A DNA stretch of 64,000 nt from AWTP1-9 sp035703165 (lineage in GTDB: Bacteria > Bacteroidota > Bacteroidia > Chitinophagales > Chitinophagaceae): NCBI GenBank assembly GCA_035703165.1, contig DASSYR010000031.1:1-64000 (forward strand). The letters run 5' to 3'. Made by a program: the position numbers and the translations under genes. Positions 45,361 to 52,802 of the stretch are shown here, one piece after another; within the stretch, counting starts at the first letter, position 1, and each line of letters starts with the position of its first letter. The notes below the pieces were generated by a model. That model was given only the letters and a program-made list of their open reading frames with translations. It had not been told where the DNA came from and ran no database searches.

Positions 45361-45397
45361 TGGACAAATCAACTCAGATGTTGATTTGTCCATTTTC
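45361..45397 (+). terminator. terminator of the tRNA-Pro transcript
   Basis: Perfect 13-bp stem (TGGACAAATCAAC / GTTGATTTGTCCA) with a 6-base loop, followed by TTTTC, 6 bases after the tRNA end. Confidence 0.85.
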
Positions 45398-45647
45398 ATC
45401 TCTATCTGAAATCTTTGGCGCCCCAAAAATGGGTTTATTAGGTAATATCAGGATTTTCAAAGGGGATGTCTCTTATGGGAACAGACTTGTCATTGATGCT
45501 ACATGAAAAGAGCATAAGTTCACCAAAGGGAATAAAAAGAAATTTCTATAAATATTTTGTATTTCCCATTAACTAAAAATAAAGAGAATATAAATAGGAT
45601 GATTTTCGCTGAACGGAGAGAAGCCGATTATTTTGTCAAATAATTTT
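45398..45647. other. 250-bp spacer between tRNA-Pro and the tRNA-Pro pseudogene
   Basis: No coding frame. Its right end carries AAGCCGATTATTTTGTCAAA, homologous to the sequence before the first remnant, showing that a leader plus tRNA segment was duplicated. Confidence 0.5.
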
Positions 45648-45722
45648 CGGATAGTAGCGTCCCGCTTCCGGCGGGAATAGCGTACCACGTTCGGGACGCT
45701 GGTTCGAATCCAGTCTGCCCGA
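45648..45722 (+). pseudogene. tRNA-Pro pseudogene with hairpin insertion and internal deletion
   Basis: The copy keeps both ends of tRNA-Pro(CGG): CGGATAGTAGCG at the left, and GGTTCGAATCCAGTCTGCCC at the right. In the D-loop a palindromic TCCCGC-TTC-CGGCGGGA insert replaces the normal bases. The 3' side of the anticodon stem and the variable loop (about 10 bases) are missing after CGTTCGGGAC. It cannot fold as a normal tRNA. Confidence 0.75.
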
Positions 45723-45821
45723 CTAACAAAGCGATTCGATTTTATCGGGTCACTTTATTTGTATTTAAAATTCGTTTGTTGCCATATAAACTACTCTTTA
45801 TTTTTACATACCGGCTATAAC

Positions 45822-45894
45822 GCCATCTTAGCTCAGTTGGTAGAGCAGCTGTTTCGTAAATAGCAGGTCGTGGGTTCAAGTCCCTCAGGTGGCT
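45822..45894 (+). tRNA. tRNA-Thr (anticodon CGT)
   Basis: The 73-base cloverleaf is complete. Acceptor GCCATCT pairs with AGGTGGC (one G-U). The D-arm is GCTC-AGTTGGTA-GAGC, the anticodon stem GCTGT/ATAGC has one G-U, and the loop TTCGTAA gives anticodon CGT. The T-arm is GTGGG-TTCAAGT-CCCTC with discriminator T. The trmH-like gene starts 11 bases later, so both likely share a transcript. Confidence 0.95.
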
Positions 45895-45905
45895 CAATAA
45901 AATGT

Positions 45906-46499
45906 ATGACTCCACAGCGAAGAAAAAGATTATTATCTGTTCTTGAAAAAAGGCAAACGGATATTACTGTTGTTTTGGAAAACGTATTTGATCCTCATAA
46001 TATATCTGCTGTAATGAGAACATGCGATGCGGTGGGGATACAAGATGTATTTATTCTTAATAACAAGATACCGCCCCATAAAAAGTGGGGAGCTAAAAGT
46101 TCTTCCAGCGCCGCAAAATGGTTAACAGTTCATCAGTTTACCAATGCAGGTGAATGTTTTGCAGAGCTAAGAAAAAGGTATTCAAAAATCCTTACTACAC
46201 ATTTGGATAGCGAAGCGGTTTCTTTGCACCAGATGAATTTAACGGAAAGTATTGCCCTGGTTTTTGGTAATGAGCATTCCGGAGTAAGCGAAGAGATAAG
46301 AGCAATGGCCGATGGTAATTTTATTATACCACAAGTAGGTATTATTAAGTCGCTTAATATATCTGTTGCTTGTGCGGTAACTTTATACGAGGCTATGCGA
46401 CAAAAACAAATTGCCGGGCATTATAATAAAATGAATTTCAAGGAAGAACAATTAAATAATTTGCTTTATAAGTGGGGTCTTAGTGAGGAAGCTCTGTAA
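45906..46499 (+). CDS. trmH: TrmH-family tRNA (guanosine-2'-O)-methyltransferase
   Basis: The 197-residue SpoU-type SAM methyltransferase should 2'-O-methylate G18 in the tRNA D-loop. Motif 1 is NISAVMRTCDAVGIQDVFI, motif 2 is IALVFGNEHSGVSEE and motif 3 is IIPQVGIIKSLNISVACAV. The catalytic Arg is in VMRTC and the SAM-binding knot is complete. The start ATG at 45906 (MTPQRRKRLL) follows the tRNA-Thr by only 11 bases; upstream in-frame codons lie within the tRNA itself. TrmH versus another SpoU member is a family-level call. Confidence 0.88.
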   Translation: MTPQRRKRLLSVLEKRQTDITVVLENVFDPHNISAVMRTCDAVGIQDVFILNNKIPPHKKWGAKSSSSAAKWLTVHQFTNAGECFAELRKRYSKILTTHLDSEAVSLHQMNLTESIALVFGNEHSGVSEEIRAMADGNFIIPQVGIIKSLNISVACAVTLYEAMRQKQIAGHYNKMNFKEEQLNNLLYKWGLSEEAL

Positions 46500-46604
46500 T
46501 TGGTAAAGCGTATTTTCCCTATGTAATTCCTGTTTATTAAAGCTTACTTTTGTTATTGGCACGATTGTTTACCGGTTATACGGAAAATTATAAAACTTTG
46601 CCCC

Positions 46605-47090
46605 ATGAAAACAAAAGCTTCATTTATTTTGCTGATTGTTTTTTTACTCTCTGTTTCCGGACAGGCACAATCCATTAAAAAATGGAAATATGCAGATCTG
46701 GAGCAGTTTATTAATCAATCCAAAACTCCTATTGTAATTAATTTTTGGGCGACCTTTTGCAAACCCTGTGTGGAGGAAATACCTTATTTTCAAAAATTAG
46801 TCAGCCAGTTACAGGATAAAAAAGTAAAACTTCTTTTGGCAAGTATAGATTTTCCGGAATATTTCCCTGAAAAAATTGAGGCGTTTGCCAAAAAAAATGG
46901 TTTTACAGCGGAGATTGTGTGGATGGATGAAGATGACCCGGGTCAGTTTTGTCCAAAAATTGATGCGAATTGGAGCGGAGTATTACCAGCTACTCTGTTT
47001 ATCAATAAAAAAATGAACTACAGAAGCTTCCATTCAAAACAATTATCAGAAGTAGAAATGAAAGAAGAGCTTCAGAAATTAACGAAATAA
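46605..47090 (+). CDS. TlpA-like thioredoxin-fold exported protein
   Basis: The product is 161 residues with a signal peptide (MKTKASFILLIVFLLSVSGQAQ). The thioredoxin fold contains the redox pair in FWATFCKPCVEEIP and the cis-Pro in SGVLPATLFI. It should reduce or oxidise disulfides in the periplasm, with a CKPC active site unlike the CGPC of cytosolic thioredoxin. It is convergent with a second thioredoxin-fold gene, and they share the terminator at 47088-47124. Confidence 0.87.
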   Translation: MKTKASFILLIVFLLSVSGQAQSIKKWKYADLEQFINQSKTPIVINFWATFCKPCVEEIPYFQKLVSQLQDKKVKLLLASIDFPEYFPEKIEAFAKKNGFTAEIVWMDEDDPGQFCPKIDANWSGVLPATLFINKKMNYRSFHSKQLSEVEMKEELQKLTK

Positions 47091-47124
47091 GAAATCGTTC
47101 TGCCTTTAGAAGAACGATTTCTTA
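47088..47124. terminator. bidirectional terminator between two thioredoxin-fold genes
   Basis: A 14-bp stem (TAAGAAATCGTTCT / AGAACGATTTCTTA) with a 9-base loop lies between the convergent genes. The arms supply A and T tracts on both strands. The stem begins in the stop codon of the plus-strand gene. Confidence 0.8.
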
Positions 47125-47136
47125 TTAAAGAAAAAA

Positions 47137-47745
47137 TCAGCCCTTTCTTTTTATGGAACATCCGAATTGCGGATACGTGGTTGTAGTTACTGATTTACCT
47201 GACACCATTTCACTCATGGCTGTTTTTAAATACTCAACATTTCCATTGTTAGGATCCCGGGGTTTATCATTAATAGCTCCATGATATACCAGTTTCCCAT
47301 CTTTATTAAATAAGAAGCTTTCCGGCGTCATCGTTGCACCGAATGTATTTGCAATAGTTGAATTTTCATCCACAGTATAATACCATTTGTACTCCTGCGT
47401 TTGAGCATAAGCAACCATGTCGTTAAAAGAATCATCATCGTCTCTTTTTGCTTCGTTGGAGTTAAGCAGTATTACGCCAATATTATTTTTCAAAGCAAAT
47501 TCGCATACTTCCTTTGTTTTAGTTTGATGTTTTATTACGAAGGGGCAGGTATTACAGCTAAACATAACTAATAATCCGTTTGTCTTCATGGCATCTTTAA
47601 ACGAAACTTCTTTACCGCTAATATCTTTCATTTTAGTATTGGCATGAGGCAGATTGCTTCCAATCGGCAATGGCTCGCCGACAGGTTTAAAAGAGAATAA
47701 TCCCGTTATAATGATGACCACCATCCATAAAAAAAGCTTTTTCAT
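47137..47745 (-). CDS. thioredoxin/peroxiredoxin-fold exported protein with CNTC motif
   Basis: The product is 202 residues. The hydrophobic leader MKKLFLWMVVIIITGLFSF is followed by an AhpC/TSA-like fold. The active-site region is FSCNTCPFVIKHQ and the cis-Pro loop is GATMTPESFLFNKDG. The family resembles the thioredoxin-like proteins labelled redoxin, which act on periplasmic thiols. A DKPRDPNNGN segment precedes the C-terminal QFGCSIKRKG, carrying an extra Cys. It lies 31 bases after yihY and may be cotranscribed. Confidence 0.85.
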   Translation of the reverse strand: MKKLFLWMVVIIITGLFSFKPVGEPLPIGSNLPHANTKMKDISGKEVSFKDAMKTNGLLVMFSCNTCPFVIKHQTKTKEVCEFALKNNIGVILLNSNEAKRDDDDSFNDMVAYAQTQEYKWYYTVDENSTIANTFGATMTPESFLFNKDGKLVYHGAINDKPRDPNNGNVEYLKTAMSEMVSGKSVTTTTYPQFGCSIKRKG

Positions 47746-47776
47746 ATTATTATAGGTTTGTGTTCTTAAAAGTACA

Positions 47777-48748
47777 TTATCTTTTTAAAACAGGTTTGCC
47801 ATCCGTGTCTGTTTTTTGCCTTTCGTCCGAAATGGCTTTTAAGGATTTAATACTTACATTTAATTCAAATCCAATTAGTAAGGAAAGTGAGTTGATGAAA
47901 ATTAAAATCATTAGCATGATTACTGTACCAATAGAACCAAAGAGCGCATTAAATCGCCCAAAATTATTCACAAACAAGGAAAACCCTAAGGTGGCCGATA
48001 TACTTAATGTTGTAGCAAGTAAGGAGCCGGGTGACACAAGTCGCCATTTTTTTTGTGTAGCAGGTGCATACTTATAAATAAAAGCAATAGAATAAAAGAT
48101 CAGCCCAACTATAAATATCCAGCGAAAAAATTTAATAAAGGAAAGTAACCTCATATCCCTTATCCCAATCCATTTTAAAAAAGCTCCTTGCGAAATAAGT
48201 AAGATAAGACAACCAAGCACCAGTCCAAATATCAATGATATAAGCTTTATAGCCATCCATCTTTGATGCAGGTTAGTCCTTTTTTCAAAACCGATATAAT
48301 TTTTATTAAACGATCGCATTAATCCCATCATGGCATTGGATGCAAAGAATAAAGAAAGAATCAAACCAAACGATAATAAGCCAAAACGAGACTGATCTAA
48401 AAAACTGTCAATAAATTTTATGATATTTTGGTTATGTACTTTGGCTGGGATTACATCTAAAATAAGCGTGTGTAATTGCTCTTTTATAGTTTTTTTGTTA
48501 ATAAACGGCAAGTGGGGGATAACAGTAAAGAGAAAAAGACAGGCAGGGGGTATGGCCATAATAAAATTGTAAGCAATAGCTGATGCTCTTTCATTCAGGC
48601 CAACCTGCCGAACTTGTCTGAAAAAAAATTTAATTACATCAAATAAAGGGACACCTTCAAAACCAGGCAGGGATATTAATTTACTTTGCCTGATGATAAA
48701 ACTGATTAACGGAAGTGTTACTATTATTCTTTCAATTTTCTTCATCAA
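47777..48748 (-). CDS. yihY: YihY/BrkB-family inner-membrane protein
   Basis: The product is 323 residues with about six membrane helices. The family signature appears as ERASAIAYNFIMAIPPACLFLFT, GTVIMLMILIFINSLSLLIGFELN and the SNAMMGLMRSFNKNY segment. Known members are called virulence factor BrkB or UPF0761; function is unsettled, but they are often beside envelope genes. The start overlaps the mltG stop by four bases (ATGA), suggesting coupling to mltG. Confidence 0.88.
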   Translation of the reverse strand: MMKKIERIIVTLPLISFIIRQSKLISLPGFEGVPLFDVIKFFFRQVRQVGLNERASAIAYNFIMAIPPACLFLFTVIPHLPFINKKTIKEQLHTLILDVIPAKVHNQNIIKFIDSFLDQSRFGLLSFGLILSLFFASNAMMGLMRSFNKNYIGFEKRTNLHQRWMAIKLISLIFGLVLGCLILLISQGAFLKWIGIRDMRLLSFIKFFRWIFIVGLIFYSIAFIYKYAPATQKKWRLVSPGSLLATTLSISATLGFSLFVNNFGRFNALFGSIGTVIMLMILIFINSLSLLIGFELNVSIKSLKAISDERQKTDTDGKPVLKR

Positions 48749-49761
48749 TGTATATTCAGCGAATCTAATTTCTTTTGGTATTCATTAGCAAGTTTTAGAT
48801 GTTTTTTATAGGTGTCCGAAAAATCATGATACCCGGGTCTGGTTGCACTGGCAACAAAATACAAATAATTAGTTTTTGCCGGTTGTAAACATGCCTCAAT
48901 TGTTGTTATAGAAGGAGTACAAATTGGTCCCGGTGGCAATCCTTTATATTTATAAGTGTTATACGGCGAGTCAAAAGCAAGATGTTTTTCATACACTCGT
49001 TTTAAAGCAAAATTCCTTAGAGCAAACTTTACCGTAGGGTCTGCAGCCAATTTCATTCCTTTTTTTATTCGGTTTAAATATACGCTGGCAATTAATGGTT
49101 TATCTTCTTCTTTAATAGTTTCTTCTTCAACGATAGAAGCCAAAATATAAACCTGCGCCGGGTTTAATCCAATTACGGCTGCTTCGTTTTGCCTTTTGTC
49201 ATTCCAAAATTTATTGTGCTCAGCAAACAAACGTCGAAAGAGCTTAGGGAAATCAACGTTCCAGTTATAAATATACGTATTTGGTATAATGGCAGAAACA
49301 ACCGTATTCGTATCAAGATTGAATTGTTTTAGTGAATCATTATTGTTGAAAAAATTGATAACGGAAGCTGAATCGCATTCAAAACGTTTGCCGATAAATG
49401 CGGCTATATCTTCCTTAGTCCTTATTTTATTAATCACTAATCTTACCGGCAATTGCTTACCATTTTTCAATATTCTTATTAAATTAAAAATGCTTGTACC
49501 CTCTTTAATTTCGTATCGCCCCGGCTTAACTTGGTTAGTATAATTTGTCCATTTACTTAATATGTTAAAGATAAAATCGGAAGAGATGATTTTTTTTGTT
49601 AACAGCGATGTTTTTACTTGTTGATAGCTGCTACCTGTTTTTATAAAAAAGTATTTTTCATCCGGAACAGATGTAGCGGGGCCAAAAATTTTGTAAGCTG
49701 CCAGGAAAATAGCAGATACCAGCAATACCAAAAAGAGGGCAAATTTTTTTTTGCTTTTCAT
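48745..49761 (-). CDS. mltG: endolytic peptidoglycan transglycosylase MltG (YceG family)
   Basis: The product is 338 residues with one N-terminal membrane helix (FALFLVLLVSAIFLAAYKIF). It should cut nascent glycan strands at the inner membrane, fixing strand length. The catalytic region is LASIVEEETIKEEDKPLIASVYLNRI with the Glu cluster, then GLPPGPICTPSITTIEA. The ATG at 49761 gives the short cytoplasmic start MKSKKKFA. The gene begins a transcript with yihY and probably the redoxin gene, separated from secG by a terminator. Confidence 0.92.
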   Translation of the reverse strand: MKSKKKFALFLVLLVSAIFLAAYKIFGPATSVPDEKYFFIKTGSSYQQVKTSLLTKKIISSDFIFNILSKWTNYTNQVKPGRYEIKEGTSIFNLIRILKNGKQLPVRLVINKIRTKEDIAAFIGKRFECDSASVINFFNNNDSLKQFNLDTNTVVSAIIPNTYIYNWNVDFPKLFRRLFAEHNKFWNDKRQNEAAVIGLNPAQVYILASIVEEETIKEEDKPLIASVYLNRIKKGMKLAADPTVKFALRNFALKRVYEKHLAFDSPYNTYKYKGLPPGPICTPSITTIEACLQPAKTNYLYFVASATRPGYHDFSDTYKKHLKLANEYQKKLDSLNIH

Positions 49762-49784
49762 AAAGTTTGTAATCAACAATTAAA

Positions 49785-49819
49785 TTATAATAAAAAACCC
49801 CGTCTTTAGCAGGCGGGGT
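49785..49819 (-). terminator. terminator after secG
   Basis: On the minus strand ACCCCG pairs with CGGGGT around an 11-base loop, followed by TTTTTTATTATAA. It closes the miaB-secG operon. Confidence 0.8.
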
Positions 49820-49841
49820 ATTAAATTTTTATAAAAATATC

Positions 49842-50162
49842 TTATTTATTCTGTACAGGTTGTTGGTTAGCAGGGGTAGAAACCGGTGCATTTTGTTGTG
49901 TTCTGCCCTTAATATTATCAGGTGTTATTGTATTTTCTTTTGGAATGAAAAGCGTGGAAAACAAGCAAAGTATGCCAATTACCGTTGCAAAAATCCATGT
50001 ACCTTTTTCCAGTACATCCGTAGTTTGTTTTACGCCCATAAACTGGTTGCTGAATCCTGCTACATTTCCAGCCAGCCCGCCACCTTTAGGGTTTTGTATC
50101 AAAACTATAAAACCCAATACGATAGCAGCGATAATAATCAGTATTACAAATAAAACTATCAT
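49842..50162 (-). CDS. secG: preprotein translocase subunit SecG
   Basis: The 106-residue accessory subunit of SecYEG has two membrane helices (about residues 2-22 and 54-70). The signature GFIVLIQNPKGGGLAGNVAGF lies between them, typical of Bacteroidota SecG. The Gln/Pro-rich cytoplasmic C terminus is also typical. It is 4 bases downstream of the TPR-like gene and last in the operon. Confidence 0.94.
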   Translation of the reverse strand: MIVLFVILIIIAAIVLGFIVLIQNPKGGGLAGNVAGFSNQFMGVKQTTDVLEKGTWIFATVIGILCLFSTLFIPKENTITPDNIKGRTQQNAPVSTPANQQPVQNK

Positions 50163-50166
50163 ACCT

Positions 50167-50976
50167 CTAACCGTTTAATTGTTCAATTTTGGTCGCAAAG
50201 TAAGGGCTTTTTTCGGGATAGAGCAAACTTAATTTATGGTAAATATTCTTTGCCTTTTCCATCTTCCCCTGTTTCACTAATACTTCTGCCATTGCCTCTG
50301 TTATAACATCTTTTACTTCGTTGGAATCCTCAGCAGACGTTTGTATTTTTTGTTCCTCTATTTCGCTTATAACAGTTGTTTCTTCTACCGGCAGGCGTTT
50401 CATCATTTTCAACCATTCCGTAAAGCTTTTTAATTGTTTACTCAACTTATCGTTCGGAAGTTTTTCGGAAACTGTTTTTATTCCTTGCGAAGCAAAATAA
50501 TCAACCGTATGTAAAGGCTCGTAGTTTAATTCATTTTTTTCTTCCGCAATTTCTTTTTCGCGGTCAAGAATGCTGCTGACTAACGAACCATTAACGTCTT
50601 CATTTCTTTCATTTGCCAGATATAGTTCGTTTTCTGTTTCAATGACTTCTCCCATTTCATCAGGCTCTTCAAACACGGGGCTAGCATTGTTTACTCGTTC
50701 CTCAATTGTCTTTTCAAAAGTATTTGTATGAGTAGTTATTTCTGAGTTGTTGTATAAAATAAATTGTAACCAGGGGATATTATTTGTTAAAAGCGCAGCT
50801 TTGGGAACCTGTTTTCTATAAGCTGTTTCATCAATTTGACTTACTTTTTTCGCAAAAAGAAACTGGTGAAGGAATGAATAAGGATATTTTTTTGCCAATT
50901 CTTCTAAGTCCGAAGCAGCTAATTCTTCATAACTTTTATTTCCCGCAATAGGTATATTTTTCCATTCACAATTCAT
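50167..50976 (-). CDS. hypothetical protein with C-terminal TPR-like repeat
   Basis: The product is 269 residues, soluble and acidic in the middle (about residues 95-175 are Glu/Asn-rich). The C terminus has TEAMAEVLVKQGKMEKAKNIYHKLSLLYPEKSPYF, a single TPR-like hairpin. This position between lptE and secG is conserved in Bacteroidota, but I do not know a function. Presumably it binds a partner in the cytoplasm. Confidence 0.7.
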   Translation of the reverse strand: MNCEWKNIPIAGNKSYEELAASDLEELAKKYPYSFLHQFLFAKKVSQIDETAYRKQVPKAALLTNNIPWLQFILYNNSEITTHTNTFEKTIEERVNNASPVFEEPDEMGEVIETENELYLANERNEDVNGSLVSSILDREKEIAEEKNELNYEPLHTVDYFASQGIKTVSEKLPNDKLSKQLKSFTEWLKMMKRLPVEETTVISEIEEQKIQTSAEDSNEVKDVITEAMAEVLVKQGKMEKAKNIYHKLSLLYPEKSPYFATKIEQLNG

Positions 50977-50996
50977 GTGGACAAGATAATTGAAAT

Positions 50997-51491
50997 TTAC
51001 CAGTTAGAAAAAATACGGTTAAAAACCTCATCTACCAGGTTTTTTACAATATCATCGGTTATAGAGGCCTCTGCCTGCGACAAACTCTGAGTTGCAGGAA
51101 AATCAATATTTCGGCTTAAGTCAGCCTCAAAATTTTTTGTTTCGTCCAGCCTGTTTTTAAAAATCAAGTGTACTGATACGTTTAAACGGTTGATAGTGGT
51201 TTGTTTTTCAGATATACCCGAAGTGCTCACGTTGTAATCAGATATAAAGCCGCTAATATCGTAATGAGCCTCCTCTGAATTAGTTTGTGATAGTCTTGTT
51301 TGGCCCACTACTTTTTGACGAAGCTTATCCGTAAATTTCTGGCTTAACTGTGGATTAACAATCCTGGCTTTATTTTCAAAATAATTAATTCTAACTGTTT
51401 TTACCTCTTTGGGAATGCTCACATCTTTAAAAGTATAGCAGCCCTGGGTAACAAAAACCAAGAGGATTATTAGAAAGATATTTTTTGTCAT
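50997..51491 (-). CDS. lptE: LPS-assembly lipoprotein LptE
   Basis: The product is 164 residues. The lipobox is VFVTQGCYTF with Cys18, followed by the LptE-like fold (VSIPKEVKTVRINYFENKA to DIVKNLVDEVFNRIFSNW). LptE plugs LptD in the outer membrane and guides lipopolysaccharide to the surface. The call rests on size, lipobox and position; sequence conservation in the family is weak. It lies 20 bases before the TPR-like gene and 27 after the sigma-54 activator. Confidence 0.82.
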   Translation of the reverse strand: MTKNIFLIILLVFVTQGCYTFKDVSIPKEVKTVRINYFENKARIVNPQLSQKFTDKLRQKVVGQTRLSQTNSEEAHYDISGFISDYNVSTSGISEKQTTINRLNVSVHLIFKNRLDETKNFEADLSRNIDFPATQSLSQAEASITDDIVKNLVDEVFNRIFSNW

Positions 51492-51518
51492 TTTTTCCGG
51501 AATTTGGGTTCTCTTTTA

Positions 51519-52754
51519 TTACTCATCAATATTATACTCTTTTAACTTTCTGTATAAGGTTCTTTCACTGATACCTAAATCAGCAGAAGCATCTTTACGT
51601 TTCCCTTTATGCTTCTTTAATGCTTTTATAATAAGCTCTTTTTCCTTATCCATTATGTTTAACGATTCTTCTACATCCTCATGATGATGAATACCATCGT
51701 GAGGAAGAATTACAGGTTGAGACGGCGCCGTAATAACCTGCTGATGATATTCTACCGGTTTTATTTCCGGCAACACAGGTTCATGCTGGTAAGATGGGAG
51801 ATTGATATTTTGAATAGAAGGATTTTTTGCTATCTCAAAAACTACTTTTTTTAACTCATTTACATCCTTTTTCAAATCAAAAAATAGTTTGTAAAGAATC
51901 TCTCTTTCATTCGCAAATTCGGCATGACTTACTACACCGTTGCCCGATACAACCATAGGTAACCGGTTAAGATTGGCCTCCGGAATAAATTTTTTGAATT
52001 CCAAAACCGAAATGTCTTTGTTGGTAGAAAGAACAGAAATCTGTTCTGCAATATTTTTTAATTCACGAACATTACCGGGCCAGCTATAGTTAATTAATAA
52101 ATTTTTTGCTTCATCATCCAATTGCACCGGAGTAGTTTTATATTTTTCTGCAAAATCAACTGCAAATTTTCTAAAAAGCAAAGGGATGTCTTCTTTTCGG
52201 TCTCTTAAAGCAGGTACCCGTATCGGAACCGTACTTAACCGGTAATATAAATCCTCCCGAAATTTTCGGGTTTGCGTGGACTCCAATAAATCTTTATTAG
52301 TAGCAGCAATAATCCGTACATCCGTTTTTTGCACTTTGCTGGAACCTACCCGGATGTATTCACCACTTTCCAAAACCCTGAGTAGCCTTGCCTGTGTGCC
52401 TAATGGCAACTCACCAATTTCATCCAGAAAAATTGTGCCGCCATTTACCGTTTCAAAATAGCCTTTTCGACTATCTACTGCACCGGTAAAAGAACCTTTT
52501 TCATGGCCAAATAATTCGGAATCAATGGTTCCTTCCGGTATAGCCCCACAGTTTACAGCAATAAACGGATTATGCTTTCTGGCGCTAAGTGAATGAATAA
52601 TTTGTGAAAAAACTTCTTTACCAACACCGCTTTCACCTACAATTAAAACAGACAGATCGGTGTTAGCTACCTGCGCAGCTACATTTAAAGCATGGTTTAG
52701 TGCAGGAGAATTGCCAATAATTCCAAAACGATTTTTAATATTTTGTAAATCCAT
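51519..52754 (-). CDS. sigma-54-dependent transcriptional activator without receiver domain
   Basis: The product is 411 residues. The AAA+ domain begins almost at the N terminus (Walker A GESGVGKE at 40-47) and carries the sigma-54 contact loop as GSFTGA at 87-92, in place of the usual GAFTGA. The C-terminal Fis-type helix-turn-helix is RKDASADLGISERTLYRKL. There is no receiver, PAS or GAF sensor domain, so control may come through expression or a partner. It lies 48 bases after miaB and before lptE, a conserved order in Bacteroidota. Its target promoters are unknown. Confidence 0.92.
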   Translation of the reverse strand: MDLQNIKNRFGIIGNSPALNHALNVAAQVANTDLSVLIVGESGVGKEVFSQIIHSLSARKHNPFIAVNCGAIPEGTIDSELFGHEKGSFTGAVDSRKGYFETVNGGTIFLDEIGELPLGTQARLLRVLESGEYIRVGSSKVQKTDVRIIAATNKDLLESTQTRKFREDLYYRLSTVPIRVPALRDRKEDIPLLFRKFAVDFAEKYKTTPVQLDDEAKNLLINYSWPGNVRELKNIAEQISVLSTNKDISVLEFKKFIPEANLNRLPMVVSGNGVVSHAEFANEREILYKLFFDLKKDVNELKKVVFEIAKNPSIQNINLPSYQHEPVLPEIKPVEYHQQVITAPSQPVILPHDGIHHHEDVEESLNIMDKEKELIIKALKKHKGKRKDASADLGISERTLYRKLKEYNIDE

Positions 52755-52802
52755 AATGATAACAGCTCTTTTAATACTTAATTAGCTGTTGGTTGTAGTT
52801 TG

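Noticed and set aside
45648..45722. Functional second tRNA-Pro
   Set aside because: The 3' anticodon stem and variable loop are missing and the D-loop is replaced by a palindrome, so a cloverleaf cannot form.
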